A DNA stretch of 64,000 nucleotides from positions 682,001 through 746,000 of the forward strand of contig NZ_JACYFU010000001.1 of the NCBI RefSeq assembly GCF_014837245.1. Direction: 5' to 3'. The number at the start of each line of letters is the position of its first letter. Positions within the stretch are counted from its first letter, which is position 1. This DNA is from Devosia oryzisoli. GTDB taxonomy: Bacteria > Pseudomonadota > Alphaproteobacteria > Rhizobiales > Devosiaceae. Made by a program: the position numbers and the translations under genes. Below are positions 17,989 to 26,693 of the stretch, one piece after another. The notes under the pieces are model-generated. The model did not search any database, was not told the DNA's origin, and saw only the letters and a list, made by a program, of their open reading frames with translations.

Positions 17989-18757
17989 ATCAGAAATCGA
18001 CGCCGACGCCCTCTGCGAGGGATATCTCGACGATGTCACTGCACTGATGCGATCCATCCTCGTGGACGAGCGCGACAGTCTCGAGCGTGCCGCCGAGCGC
18101 GTGGCCGACCAGGTGGCGCAGGACCGGCTGGTCTATGTCTACGGACCGGGCGGCCATTCCAATCTTGCGGCGCAGGAGATCTTCTTTCGTGCAGGCGGGC
18201 TGATGCATGTCAGCGCCATTCTCGATGAAGGCACGCTGCTGTCGAACGGCGCGCTGCGATCCATGGCGGTGGAGCGGACGCCGGGTTACGGCAAGATCGT
18301 CATCGATGACCAGCGCCTGGGCGAGGGTGATCTGCTCATTCTCACCAACGCCTACGGCATCAACGCGGCCCTGATCGACGCGGCGATCACGGCGCGGCAA
18401 CGCGGCGCGTTCCTCATCGGCTTCAATTCGCACACGCACGCGAACGAAAGTGCGCCCACCCACCCGGCGCGTCACCCGACACGGCAGAACCTGCACGACA
18501 TCGTGGATATCGCCATCGACACCAAGGTTCCCATCGGCGATGCGCTGGTCACGGTCGACGGCGTGAGCGAGAACATCGCCGCAGTATCCACCTTTGCCAA
18601 CGCCTTTGCGCTCAATTGCCTGGTGATCCGGACGGTGGCAAAGCTGACGGAACGGGGCGTGGAGCCTCCCATCTGGCGCAGCGGCAATGCGCCGGGCGGC
18701 GACGAGGCCAACGGACGGTTCCTCGCTCGGTTCCGCGATCGGGTGCGCTGGCTATGA
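17978..18757 (+). CDS. SIS-domain sugar-phosphate isomerase-like protein
   Basis: This 259-aa protein has one SIS (sugar isomerase) domain: YVYGPGGHSNLAAQEIFFRAGGL at 54-76, then 'LLILTNAYGINAALIDAA', where most relatives have SNSG. The C-terminal part (VDGVSENIAAVSTFANAFALN, then EPPIWRSGNAPGGDEAN) matches the uncharacterised 'sugar isomerase domain-containing' family related to MurQ regulators and AgaS. The start is the ATG at 17978, 11 bases inside nagB, and the end overlaps the nagA-like gene by four (ATGA). It may interconvert ketose and aldose amino-sugar phosphates. The NAYG variation in the phosphate site is worth noting. Confidence 0.85.
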   Translation: MPNRSEIDADALCEGYLDDVTALMRSILVDERDSLERAAERVADQVAQDRLVYVYGPGGHSNLAAQEIFFRAGGLMHVSAILDEGTLLSNGALRSMAVERTPGYGKIVIDDQRLGEGDLLILTNAYGINAALIDAAITARQRGAFLIGFNSHTHANESAPTHPARHPTRQNLHDIVDIAIDTKVPIGDALVTVDGVSENIAAVSTFANAFALNCLVIRTVAKLTERGVEPPIWRSGNAPGGDEANGRFLARFRDRVRWL

Positions 18758-19905
18758 GTCGACCGGCCCAGGTTGTTGGACGTGATCCGGCAAGCGGGCA
18801 GGGGCTCGCCGTCGAATGGGCCAATGGGTCGATCGTCTCGGTCGAGCCCGTGGCGCTAGACGAAACGGCGCCATACATCTCCGCCGGTTTCGTGGACCTT
18901 CAGGTCAACGGCTATGCGGGCCACGACCTGAATACGGGCGTGCCGAGCCGCGAGACGATCGAGCATCTTGCCCGGCGCCTGCTGCAGGCGGGCGTCACGA
19001 GCTTCGCGCCCACCCTGATTACCGCCAGCGAGGGCTCGCTGTGCAAAGCCTTGGCCAGCATAGCGGCGGCCCGGCGCCAGAGTCCGCTGCTCGCGCAAAT
19101 GATCGGCTTCGTGCATGTGGAAGGTCCCTCGCTCGATCCGGCCGACGGACCGCGCGGGGCGCACCCGCTGGAGCATGTGCGGCCGCCAAGCCTCGACGAG
19201 TTCCCCCGGTGGCAGGAGGCTGCCGAGGGGCTGGTGGGGCTGGTGACCCTGTCTCCACACTATGAGGGAGCACCGGCCTACATCCGGGCGCTGGCAGCCC
19301 AGGGCGTAGTGGTGTCGATCGGCCACACCGGTGCCACTCCCGAGCAGATCACCGCTGCGGTGGATGCTGGTGCAAGGCTTTCGACCCATCTGGGAAATGG
19401 CGCTGCCAGCACCTTGCCCCGCCACCCCAACTTCATCTGGACGCAACTGTCGGACGATCGTCTGACCGCCAGTTTCATCGCGGACGGGCATCACCTGCCC
19501 GCGTCCACGCTCAAGGCGATGCTGCGGGCCAAGACGCTCGACAACGCTATCCTCGTGTCCGATGCGGCGGCCTTGGGTGGACAACCGCCGGGACGCTACG
19601 GGAGCTCGATTGGCGGCGAAGTCGACGTGTCTGCCGAAGGACGCCTCAGCGTCGCGGGGACGCCCTATCTGGCGGGGGCAGGACATCTCCTGCACCGGAA
19701 TATCGCCTTTGCCATCGAGGCTGCGGGCATTTCGCTCGCCGAGGCATTGACGCTGGCGAGCCGCAATCCGGGCCGGTTCATGGGCGGACGCGGTGTGCTG
19801 GCGCCAGGGAAGCGCGCGGACATCACGCTGTTTTCCTGGGATTCGGGAGACCGCGAACTGAGGATCGAAGATGTTTATCTGGGTGGCGAGAGGATGTCGG
19901 CATGA
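18754..19905 (+). CDS. nagA: N-acetylglucosamine-6-phosphate deacetylase-like amidohydrolase
   Basis: This 383-aa amidohydrolase has a TIM-barrel fold. The first metal motif is FVDLQVNGYAG (45-55), the Q-x-N-G form also seen in E. coli NagA (VQLNG), so a single-metal enzyme is expected. Other conserved points are VHVEGPSL with Glu124, IGHTGATPEQ with His191, THLGNGA with His212 (usually THLYNAM) and LVSDAAA with the catalytic Asp. It removes the acetyl group from an N-acetyl-hexosamine 6-phosphate. The GNGA variation hints at a related but different substrate. It overlaps both neighbours by four bases. Confidence 0.85.
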   Translation: MSRPAQVVGRDPASGQGLAVEWANGSIVSVEPVALDETAPYISAGFVDLQVNGYAGHDLNTGVPSRETIEHLARRLLQAGVTSFAPTLITASEGSLCKALASIAAARRQSPLLAQMIGFVHVEGPSLDPADGPRGAHPLEHVRPPSLDEFPRWQEAAEGLVGLVTLSPHYEGAPAYIRALAAQGVVVSIGHTGATPEQITAAVDAGARLSTHLGNGAASTLPRHPNFIWTQLSDDRLTASFIADGHHLPASTLKAMLRAKTLDNAILVSDAAALGGQPPGRYGSSIGGEVDVSAEGRLSVAGTPYLAGAGHLLHRNIAFAIEAAGISLAEALTLASRNPGRFMGGRGVLAPGKRADITLFSWDSGDRELRIEDVYLGGERMSA

Positions 19906-21152
19906 TCAGGGCCGGGGCTGCAATTGTGGACATCACGCCGCCAGCCGGCCTGCACCTGGCAGGCTTTGCGGCGCGCACCCTGCCTTCGACCGGCACCCAT
20001 GACCCGTTGAGCGCGCGCGCGATCGCAGTGGAGGACACCGCGATCGTGGTACTCGATGTCATCGGCCTGCACGAGGACATGGCAGCCCGCATCCGTCAGC
20101 GCAGCCCGCTGCCGGATGACAACGTAATCGTCGCCGCGACGCACACGCACGGTGCGCCGGTCTCGATGCAGGGGCGGCTTGGACAGGCAGCCGATGCAGC
20201 CTTCCTGCAGCGCATGGAAGATGGTGCCGTCGAGGCCCTGCGGCTCGCCGGGGAAAGCCGGCGGCCCGCCACCATCAGCGCGGGGATGGGCGACGATCCG
20301 GGCGTCGTCTGGAACCGGCGCCACGCCGATGGTCCGCTCGATCGCTCGGTACCGATGATCCGCATTCGCGGCGAGGACGGTCAGTTCATCGCCGTGATGG
20401 CCTCCTACGCCTGCCACCCCGTGGTGCTGGCTGCCGACAACCTGCTGATGACGGCGGACTACCCGCATTTTGTCCGAAAGTCGCTGGAGTTAGAGCACCC
20501 CGGTGCGGTGGCGCTGTTTCTGACCGGTTGCGCCGGCGACGCCAATACCGGCCACACCGCCCAGGCATCGTGGACGCTTGCCGCCAATGCGGAGCGCACC
20601 TTCGCCACGGCGCAGCGACTGGGCGAACGCATCGGCGTCGCCGCGAATGCGGCTAGTGACACGATGGTCGAGGGCGCTGTGGGGGCGGCGCACCGTGAGC
20701 TCGACCTTGCCTTGACGCGGTTGGAAGAGGCACCGCTGGCGGACCTCGCGGCGCGCTGGCGGACGGAGCAGCAGACGGCCGAGCCGGTACGGGCGCTGTT
20801 GCTCGGCCACTGGATCGAATGGGCGGAACGTAACGAGCATGTGGCGCCGGGAACCTGGCGCGCCCGCGTGAGCCTCCTGGACTGGGCCGGCGTGCCGATC
20901 GTCGCCATGCCCGGCGAAATCTTCAGCGAGACCGGCCTGAGTGTGCGCAATGCCTGTGGGGGTCGTCCGGCGTTCGTGTTGGCCTACGCCGAAGGCACGC
21001 CGGGCTATATCCCGCCCCGCAGCGAATTTGCGTTCGGCGGCTATGAGGTGGAAGAGGCGCACCGCTTCATCGGCATGCCCGGCACCTTTGCGCCGGGCTC
21101 TGCCGAAGCCCTCGCGGACACTGCCTGCGCCTTGCTCCGCGACGCCACTTGA
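19902..21152 (+). CDS. Neutral/alkaline ceramidase-like hydrolase in the amino-sugar operon
   Basis: This 416-aa protein starts MIRAGAAIVDITPPAGLHLAG, the N-terminal signature of neutral/alkaline non-lysosomal ceramidases. It keeps candidate zinc ligands in ATHTHGAP (His81, His83) and SYACHPVVL (His172), plus FLTGCAGDANTG (207-217). It has no signal peptide and is much shorter than secreted ceramidases (about 650 aa), lacking the C-terminal Ig-like domain. Family members hydrolyse amide bonds of N-acyl sphingosines; in this cytoplasmic setting an N-acyl amino sugar is a likelier substrate. It is the last gene of the operon, overlapping the nagA-like gene by four bases (ATGA). Confidence 0.85.
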   Translation: MIRAGAAIVDITPPAGLHLAGFAARTLPSTGTHDPLSARAIAVEDTAIVVLDVIGLHEDMAARIRQRSPLPDDNVIVAATHTHGAPVSMQGRLGQAADAAFLQRMEDGAVEALRLAGESRRPATISAGMGDDPGVVWNRRHADGPLDRSVPMIRIRGEDGQFIAVMASYACHPVVLAADNLLMTADYPHFVRKSLELEHPGAVALFLTGCAGDANTGHTAQASWTLAANAERTFATAQRLGERIGVAANAASDTMVEGAVGAAHRELDLALTRLEEAPLADLAARWRTEQQTAEPVRALLLGHWIEWAERNEHVAPGTWRARVSLLDWAGVPIVAMPGEIFSETGLSVRNACGGRPAFVLAYAEGTPGYIPPRSEFAFGGYEVEEAHRFIGMPGTFAPGSAEALADTACALLRDAT

Positions 21153-21168
21153 CAGCGCAACCGGTTGC
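21149..21168 (+). promoter_or_regulatory. Promoter -35 box with LacI-type operator 3
   Basis: TTGACA (21149-21154) overlaps the stop of the preceding gene and is followed two bases later by GCAACCGGTTGC (21157-21168). The layout is nearly the same as at operator 2, where one base separates them. It precedes the second ABC importer operon by 55 bp. Confidence 0.82.
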
Positions 21169-21223
21169 ATAACACACTCCCCTATCGCCTGTGTAGGGAA
21201 CGAGCGAAACAAGGGGAACTGCC

Positions 21224-22540
21224 ATGATTTCTGTATCGAAGCTGCGCCGCACCGTGCCGGCCAATGCATTGCGTGTCGCATTGCTCGGCTCGACCATGGG
21301 CCTTGCGGCCATTGCCATGGCGCAGGCCGTAAGCGCGCAGGAAATCCGCGTCTGGAGCGGATATCCTGAGATGGCGCCATTCTACGAACACGTCGCCGAA
21401 GGCATGAAGGCGGACTATCCCAACCTCAGCGTCAAGGTTGAAGCCATCGCCCTGCGCGAGCACGAGAAGCGGCTGGCGCTGGGCCTGACCTCTGGTGAGG
21501 CCGCCGAAGTCATCGAACTGGGCACCTCCACGGCGACCCGCTATCTCGAGAACGGCCTGTTCAATGCCGCGCCCGATGAGGTGACCGCGTTTGTCCAGGA
21601 CCCGGCCAACTTCAACGACTTCTTCCGCGATTCCGCCAGCTTCGAGGGCAAGGTCTACGGCCTGCCGCTGTTCCGCGGCCAGAGCGCGCTCTACTACAAT
21701 ACCGAGATGTTCGAGGCTGCCGGCCTGACCGAGCCTCCGGCCACCATGGAAGACTATACCAAGTACGCCGAGGCACTGACGCAGCGCGACGCCAACGGCG
21801 CCCCGACGGTGTCCGGCTGGAGCCTGCGCCTGTCCGGTGGCGGGCAGGGCATCGCCGAGAAGTTCTGGATCAACATGTTCCAGTACGGCGAAAGCCTTGT
21901 CGAGCAGACCGCGGACGGCAAATGGAAGGCCGACTTCGCCAACGAGAATGGCCGGGCGGCGCTCAAGCAGTACCTGGAAAACGTCCATACGCTCAAGACC
22001 GTGACGGTCGAGATGCCGGCCGACGCCGAAGCGTTCGAGCGCGAACAGACGGCCATGTTCATCCGCGAGTCCTGGGTGATCGGCGACATCGCCGCCAAGG
22101 CCCCGGACCTCAAATACGCCACGGCAACACTTCCGCGCGGGTCGATCGTGGCTCCGGTTTCGCTCTGGATCACCGGCGAGGGCGAGAAGGCCGATGCCGC
22201 GTGGGCATTTGCCCAGGCCGCCAATGAGCCTGAAAACCTGCTCTGGCTGCTCGACAATGTCGGTTGGCTGCCGAACCGCCTGGGCCTCGACTATGATGCC
22301 ATTCTCGAAGCCAAGCCGGCCCTGGCGGCCTTCGTCGAGTACCCGGACACCTACGAGTTCTTCACCCTGCCCAATATCGGCCCGGTGGAAGAAATCCTGA
22401 CCCGGAGCGCAGCCCGCCTGACGGAAGCGTTTGCCAACCCGGCCCTGGCCGCGGATGATGCAGCCATCGACGCGGTGCTCGTTGCGATGCAGGACGAGAT
22501 CAACGGCCTGCTTCAGCGTGAAGGGTTGCTGGCCGAATAG
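21224..22540 (+). CDS. Carbohydrate ABC importer, substrate-binding protein (family 1)
   Basis: This 438-aa periplasmic protein has a long signal peptide (charged MISVSKLRRT, hydrophobic ALLGSTMGLAAIAMA, cleavage after VSAQ). The mature part starts EIRVWSGYPEMAPFYEHVAEGMK, typical of the MalE/UgpB group, and has the family motif 'GKVYGLPLFRGQSALYYNTEMFEAAGL'. AAGGGGAA precedes the start. It is the first gene of an operon with two permeases, an epimerase, an ATPase and an oxidoreductase, behind LacI operator 3. The ligand is probably an amino sugar or a related oligosaccharide. Confidence 0.92.
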   Translation: MISVSKLRRTVPANALRVALLGSTMGLAAIAMAQAVSAQEIRVWSGYPEMAPFYEHVAEGMKADYPNLSVKVEAIALREHEKRLALGLTSGEAAEVIELGTSTATRYLENGLFNAAPDEVTAFVQDPANFNDFFRDSASFEGKVYGLPLFRGQSALYYNTEMFEAAGLTEPPATMEDYTKYAEALTQRDANGAPTVSGWSLRLSGGGQGIAEKFWINMFQYGESLVEQTADGKWKADFANENGRAALKQYLENVHTLKTVTVEMPADAEAFEREQTAMFIRESWVIGDIAAKAPDLKYATATLPRGSIVAPVSLWITGEGEKADAAWAFAQAANEPENLLWLLDNVGWLPNRLGLDYDAILEAKPALAAFVEYPDTYEFFTLPNIGPVEEILTRSAARLTEAFANPALAADDAAIDAVLVAMQDEINGLLQREGLLAE

Positions 22541-22607
22541 GCCAGCACTTCGGTGCCAACAAGCCTGGGAAGCTTCGGCCTCCCAGGCGTCTTCAGCGGA
22601 GAATGCA

Positions 22608-23495
22608 ATGCTGCGGCGCAAGAGATGGCTCTTTGCGATACTGGCCATCCTGCCGACATTGGCGCTTTTCGCCTGGCTGCGCATGTTTCCCATCTACGAG
22701 ACGCTGCGGCTGAGCCTGCACAAGTGGGATATCCTCTCCCGCAATAAGCCGTTCATCGGCCTGGCGAACTTCCAGGAACTCATGGGCGACCGCCTGTTTC
22801 ACGAGGCGCTCCTCAACACCACCATCATCGCCTTCGGCGTGCTGCTGATCACCATACCCACAGCCATGGTCCTGGCGGCGCTGATCCACTACCGCACGCG
22901 CTCCAGGGTGTCGGGATTCTACGAGACGGCAGTCTTCTTGCCGCACGTGGTGTCTCTGGTGCCGGCGGCCATGGCCTGGAAGTGGATATTCGACGCGCGC
23001 CTGGGCCCGCTCAATGCCGTGCTCACCTTCCTGGGGTTCGAGCCGCAGGCGTGGCTGTTCGACCCGACGCTTTCAGTCATCAGCGTCATCGTCCTGTGTT
23101 CCTGGCAGGCGCTGGGCTACGCGGTGCTGATCTATCTGGTGGGGTTCAAGAGCCTGCCGGCGTCGCTGTTCGAAGCGGCCAAGCTTGATGGTGCGTCCGG
23201 ACCGCAGTCGTTCTGGTTCCTGTCCATCCCGATGCTCAAGCCCATCACGCTCTACGTGTCGGTGGTAACGCTGGTGTCGGGCTTCAACGTCTACGCCCAG
23301 GCGTTCGTCCTGGCGTCCGACGCACAGGGAGCCCCCGGACGGCAGGTGCGGGTGCTGGTGCTCGACATGCTGGAAAACAGCTTCCGCAACTACCGCGTCG
23401 GCTACGCCGCGTCCGAGGCCGTGGTGCTGCTTGTCATCGTCCTGGTGCTGACGCTGATCCAGTTCTCCCTGCTGCGCGAAAGGGGCCGCGCATGA
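22608..23495 (+). CDS. Carbohydrate ABC importer, permease 1 (MalF/UgpA type)
   Basis: This 295-aa protein has six predicted membrane helices and no large periplasmic loop. The EAA motif EAAKLDGASGPQSFWFLSIPML lies near 205-226. The start at ATG 22608 has GGAG upstream and gives the expected MLRRKRWLFAILAILPTLAL N-terminus; the frame upstream of it overlaps the binding-protein gene. It ends four bases inside the second permease (ATGA). Confidence 0.92.
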   Translation: MLRRKRWLFAILAILPTLALFAWLRMFPIYETLRLSLHKWDILSRNKPFIGLANFQELMGDRLFHEALLNTTIIAFGVLLITIPTAMVLAALIHYRTRSRVSGFYETAVFLPHVVSLVPAAMAWKWIFDARLGPLNAVLTFLGFEPQAWLFDPTLSVISVIVLCSWQALGYAVLIYLVGFKSLPASLFEAAKLDGASGPQSFWFLSIPMLKPITLYVSVVTLVSGFNVYAQAFVLASDAQGAPGRQVRVLVLDMLENSFRNYRVGYAASEAVVLLVIVLVLTLIQFSLLRERGRA

Positions 23496-24358
23496 GCGAT
23501 CGAGAGGCAAACCGAGCGGCAACCCGCCGCCGCATGCGCCGGGTGCTGGTGGACCGCGGCATCGACGTCGTGCTGATGGTCTTCAGCCTGCTGATGCTGC
23601 TGCCGCTGGTGTTCCTGGTGTCGAACGGCTTCAAGACGCCGCAGGAAATGCTCGCCTGGCCGCCGACCATCATTCCGGCCAACCCCACGACCGACAATTT
23701 CGCCGCGGTGCTGCAGGACACGCCGCTGCTGCGCTGGATATTCAACAGCGTCGTGTTCGCGGTGTTGTCCACCCTGGCGATTTTGGCGACCTCTTCAATC
23801 GCCGGGTACATCCTGGCCAAGTTCCGCTATCGCTCGCTCAACGTGATTTTTGCGCTGGTGCTGGCGACGGCCATCGTGCCGTTCGAAGTCTACATGATCC
23901 CGCTCTACTTCCAGGCGCAGAGTCTGGGCATCCTCAACAGTATCTGGGGCCTTCTGCTCGGCTATCTGGTCATGAGCTTCGGGATATTCCTTATCCGCCA
24001 GAACGTCATCCACTCGATTCCTGACGAGCTGCTTGAAGCCGCGCGTATCGATGGCGCGGGCGAGCTCTGGATCTTCTTCCGGATCGTGCTGCCGCTGCTG
24101 CGCGGTGCGCTGGGTGCCTTGGGCGTGTTGGCCTTCTTCCAGGCCTGGACCGCCTTTGCCTGGCCGATGATCGTGGCGACCAATCGTGAGGCCTATACCA
24201 TCGAGGTGGGTCTGGCGCTTTTCCAGACGGGCTTCACCGTCGATCTTGGCCGATTGAGCGCCGCATCTGCGATCGTGCTGATCCCGTCGATCACGCTCTT
24301 CGTCATCCTGCGCCGCAACTTCGTGCAGGGCGTGGCCAGCACGGGGCTCAAGGAATGA
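23492..24358 (+). CDS. Carbohydrate ABC importer, permease 2 (MalG/UgpE type)
   Basis: This 288-aa protein has six membrane helices, the first after a basic N-terminus (ATRRRMRRVLVDRG). The loop after helix 1 has SNGFKTPQEML, as in MalG-like permeases, and the EAA motif is EAARIDGAGELWIFFRIVLP near 184. It overlaps permease 1 and the epimerase gene by four bases each. Confidence 0.92.
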   Translation: MSDREANRAATRRRMRRVLVDRGIDVVLMVFSLLMLLPLVFLVSNGFKTPQEMLAWPPTIIPANPTTDNFAAVLQDTPLLRWIFNSVVFAVLSTLAILATSSIAGYILAKFRYRSLNVIFALVLATAIVPFEVYMIPLYFQAQSLGILNSIWGLLLGYLVMSFGIFLIRQNVIHSIPDELLEAARIDGAGELWIFFRIVLPLLRGALGALGVLAFFQAWTAFAWPMIVATNREAYTIEVGLALFQTGFTVDLGRLSAASAIVLIPSITLFVILRRNFVQGVASTGLKE

Positions 24359-25599
24359 ACGCAGTTCTGAGGTTCATCGAGGACGCGCAGGCCACCTACA
24401 CGGAGGCCAACGCCGCCAGTCTGCGCTGGCTGCTGGCGCGGCCGCTGCTGGGGCGAGGTTTCCTCAACAGCAAGCAGAACAGCATCACCCTGGCCGATTA
24501 TGGCGCGGACGACGGCTTGCGCGCTCCGCAGTACACCTATGGGTGGATCCAGGGGCGGGGGCTGGAGGCGCTGGTGACGCATGCAGCGTTTTTCGCGCCG
24601 TTCGAGCCCGAGCTTGCGGCATCCCTAGATGCGGTGGCGCGGCCCCTGTACGACCTTTTGAGCGAACTGTGGGCGCGGGACGGACACGCCTATTTCTGCT
24701 ATGATGCCGAGATGAAGCCGATCGTCGCGGCGCCGAATGGACAGGTTTCGCCCCAGCAGCGTCCGGCTGACGTCTACACCTATTCCGATATTTTCGTCCT
24801 CAAGGGGCTTGTTGCGGCTTCCGCCCGCTTTGACCGGTCGCGCCTCGACGGTTATCTGGCGCACCTGCCCGCCCTCATCGACGCCATCGAGGGTGGCCGC
24901 TTCCAGATGGACGAGCGGCAACTGCTCGATCCTGCAGCCGCGCTGAACCAGCCGGACGATTTCGGTCCCCGCATGATCCTGCTCGGCGCTGCCGGCATGC
25001 TCAATCGCATCGGCAAGCCCGACGCCGCGCGGTTTGCCGATCGCTTCATCGCCGATGTCCTCGAGAGGTATCTCGACCCCCACACCCATCTGCTGCGCAA
25101 CACCCCCGGAGCGGACACGTGCAATGTGGGACATGGCATCGAGTTCGTGGGGTTTGCGCTCGATTATTTGCCACAGGACGCCGACCCGGCGCTGGTCGAC
25201 CGGCTGCAGGCCATCCTAGTGGCGTCGTTCAAGGCGGGTTTCCATCTTCCGGGCGTGCGGCTGGCGGTGTCTGTGGCGACGGGAGAACCCACCAGCCCAT
25301 ATTGCCCGTGGTGGTCGCTTCCCGAAACCATTCGAAGCGCGGCCCTCTGCTACGAGCTGACGGGAAACACAGATGTCCTCGACGTCTGGCGCACTGCGCA
25401 TGAGGCCTTCTTCGCGCGTTACTGGCAGGGTGAGCCCGCCATCGCCTACCAAACGATGACAGTCGACGGGCCCGTTGATTTCGTGCCCGCCACGCCGGAT
25501 CTCGATCCGGGCTACCACACGGGCCTCAGCCTGCTGGCGGCCATCGATGCTGCCACACGCATGGGCGCGACTGCCCTCCCCAAACCTACAGGTGCATAG
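24355..25599 (+). CDS. AGE-family (N-acylglucosamine 2-epimerase-like) sugar epimerase/isomerase
   Basis: This 414-aa protein has the (alpha/alpha)6-barrel pattern of N-acylglucosamine 2-epimerases and the related mannose isomerases. Key positions are YGWIQGRGLEAL (62-73), the active-site GHGIEFVGF (His260, Glu263), PWWSLPETIRS (Glu324) and DPGYHTG (His388). The family epimerises C2 of N-acyl sugars or isomerises aldoses. It is unusual to find it between permease and ATPase genes, translationally coupled to the permease (4-base overlap) and directly abutting the ATPase. A role in converting the imported sugar is likely. Confidence 0.85.
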   Translation: MNAVLRFIEDAQATYTEANAASLRWLLARPLLGRGFLNSKQNSITLADYGADDGLRAPQYTYGWIQGRGLEALVTHAAFFAPFEPELAASLDAVARPLYDLLSELWARDGHAYFCYDAEMKPIVAAPNGQVSPQQRPADVYTYSDIFVLKGLVAASARFDRSRLDGYLAHLPALIDAIEGGRFQMDERQLLDPAAALNQPDDFGPRMILLGAAGMLNRIGKPDAARFADRFIADVLERYLDPHTHLLRNTPGADTCNVGHGIEFVGFALDYLPQDADPALVDRLQAILVASFKAGFHLPGVRLAVSVATGEPTSPYCPWWSLPETIRSAALCYELTGNTDVLDVWRTAHEAFFARYWQGEPAIAYQTMTVDGPVDFVPATPDLDPGYHTGLSLLAAIDAATRMGATALPKPTGA

Positions 25600-26679
25600 A
25601 TGGCGGCCGTAGAAATACGCAATGTAGCCAAGTCCTTCGGACCCACCGACATCATTCGCAACGTCACGGTGGAGGTGCCGGACGGCGCGTTCGTCGTTCT
25701 GGTGGGTCCCTCCGGCTGCGGGAAATCCACGCTGCTGCGAATGATCGCCGGGCTCGAGGACATCGACAAGGGCGAGATATCGATCGGTGGACGCGTGATC
25801 AACGATGTCGAGCCCAAGCACCGGGACATCGCCATGGTGTTCCAGAATTATGCGCTCTATCCGCACATGACCATCGCCGAGAACATGGGGTTTTCGCTGC
25901 GGCTGGCCAGGCAGTCCAAGAAGGAAATCGAGGAGCGCGTGCAGGAAGCGGCGCGCATCCTGGGTCTGAGCGAATACCTTCATCGCTACCCCAAGCAACT
26001 CTCCGGTGGCCAGCGCCAGCGCGTGGCCATGGGCCGGGCCATCGTGCGCCAGCCGCAGGTGTTCCTGTTCGATGAGCCCTTGTCCAACCTCGACGCCAAG
26101 CTGCGCGTGCAGATGCGCGGCGAACTCAAGGACATGCACGCCCGCTTCAAGACCACCACCATCTACGTGACCCATGACCAGATCGAGGCCATGACCATGG
26201 CAGACCTGATCGTGGTGATGCGCGATGGCGTGGTGGAGCAGATCGGCACGCCACTCGACCTCTATGACTATCCGGCGAACATGTTCGTGGGCAGCTTCAT
26301 CGGCTCGCCCGCCATGAACTTCCTCAAGGGCGCGGTGCGTCAGGTGAACGGGCAGCAGGTCTTCGAAACCGGCAGCGGCTTCCGCCTCCCTCTTCACGCA
26401 GCCGCGGCAGCGCCGGACGGGCTGATGGCGACGCTCGGCATTCGGCCCGAACACCTCTCGCTTTCCCGGGCGGGTGAAGGTCTGGCGGGGCGCATCGTCA
26501 CCATCGAGCCCACCGGGTCGGAAACGTTCGTGGTGCTTCAACTGGGCGAAGACCGGATTTCAGCCCTGCTGCGGCAGAGGTTGACGGCCAGCGTCGGCGA
26601 CGAGTTGTGGCTGGCGCCCCAGCTCGACACCACGCATCTCTTCGACAGTGCCACGACCAAGCGACTGACCGGCTCCTGA
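25600..26679 (+). CDS. Carbohydrate ABC importer ATPase (UgpC/MsmK/MalK type)
   Basis: This 359-aa ATPase has Walker A GPSGCGKST, Q-loop MVFQNYALYPHMTIAEN, signature LSGGQRQRVAMGRAI, Walker B FLFDEPLSNLDAKLR and the switch histidine in YVTHDQIEAM. A C-terminal OB/TOBE region (about 240-359) includes GSFIGSPAMNFL, typical of sugar importers. It starts on the base after the epimerase stop. Confidence 0.95.
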   Translation: MAAVEIRNVAKSFGPTDIIRNVTVEVPDGAFVVLVGPSGCGKSTLLRMIAGLEDIDKGEISIGGRVINDVEPKHRDIAMVFQNYALYPHMTIAENMGFSLRLARQSKKEIEERVQEAARILGLSEYLHRYPKQLSGGQRQRVAMGRAIVRQPQVFLFDEPLSNLDAKLRVQMRGELKDMHARFKTTTIYVTHDQIEAMTMADLIVVMRDGVVEQIGTPLDLYDYPANMFVGSFIGSPAMNFLKGAVRQVNGQQVFETGSGFRLPLHAAAAAPDGLMATLGIRPEHLSLSRAGEGLAGRIVTIEPTGSETFVVLQLGEDRISALLRQRLTASVGDELWLAPQLDTTHLFDSATTKRLTGS

Positions 26680-26693
26680 GGCAAGGCCGGGCG

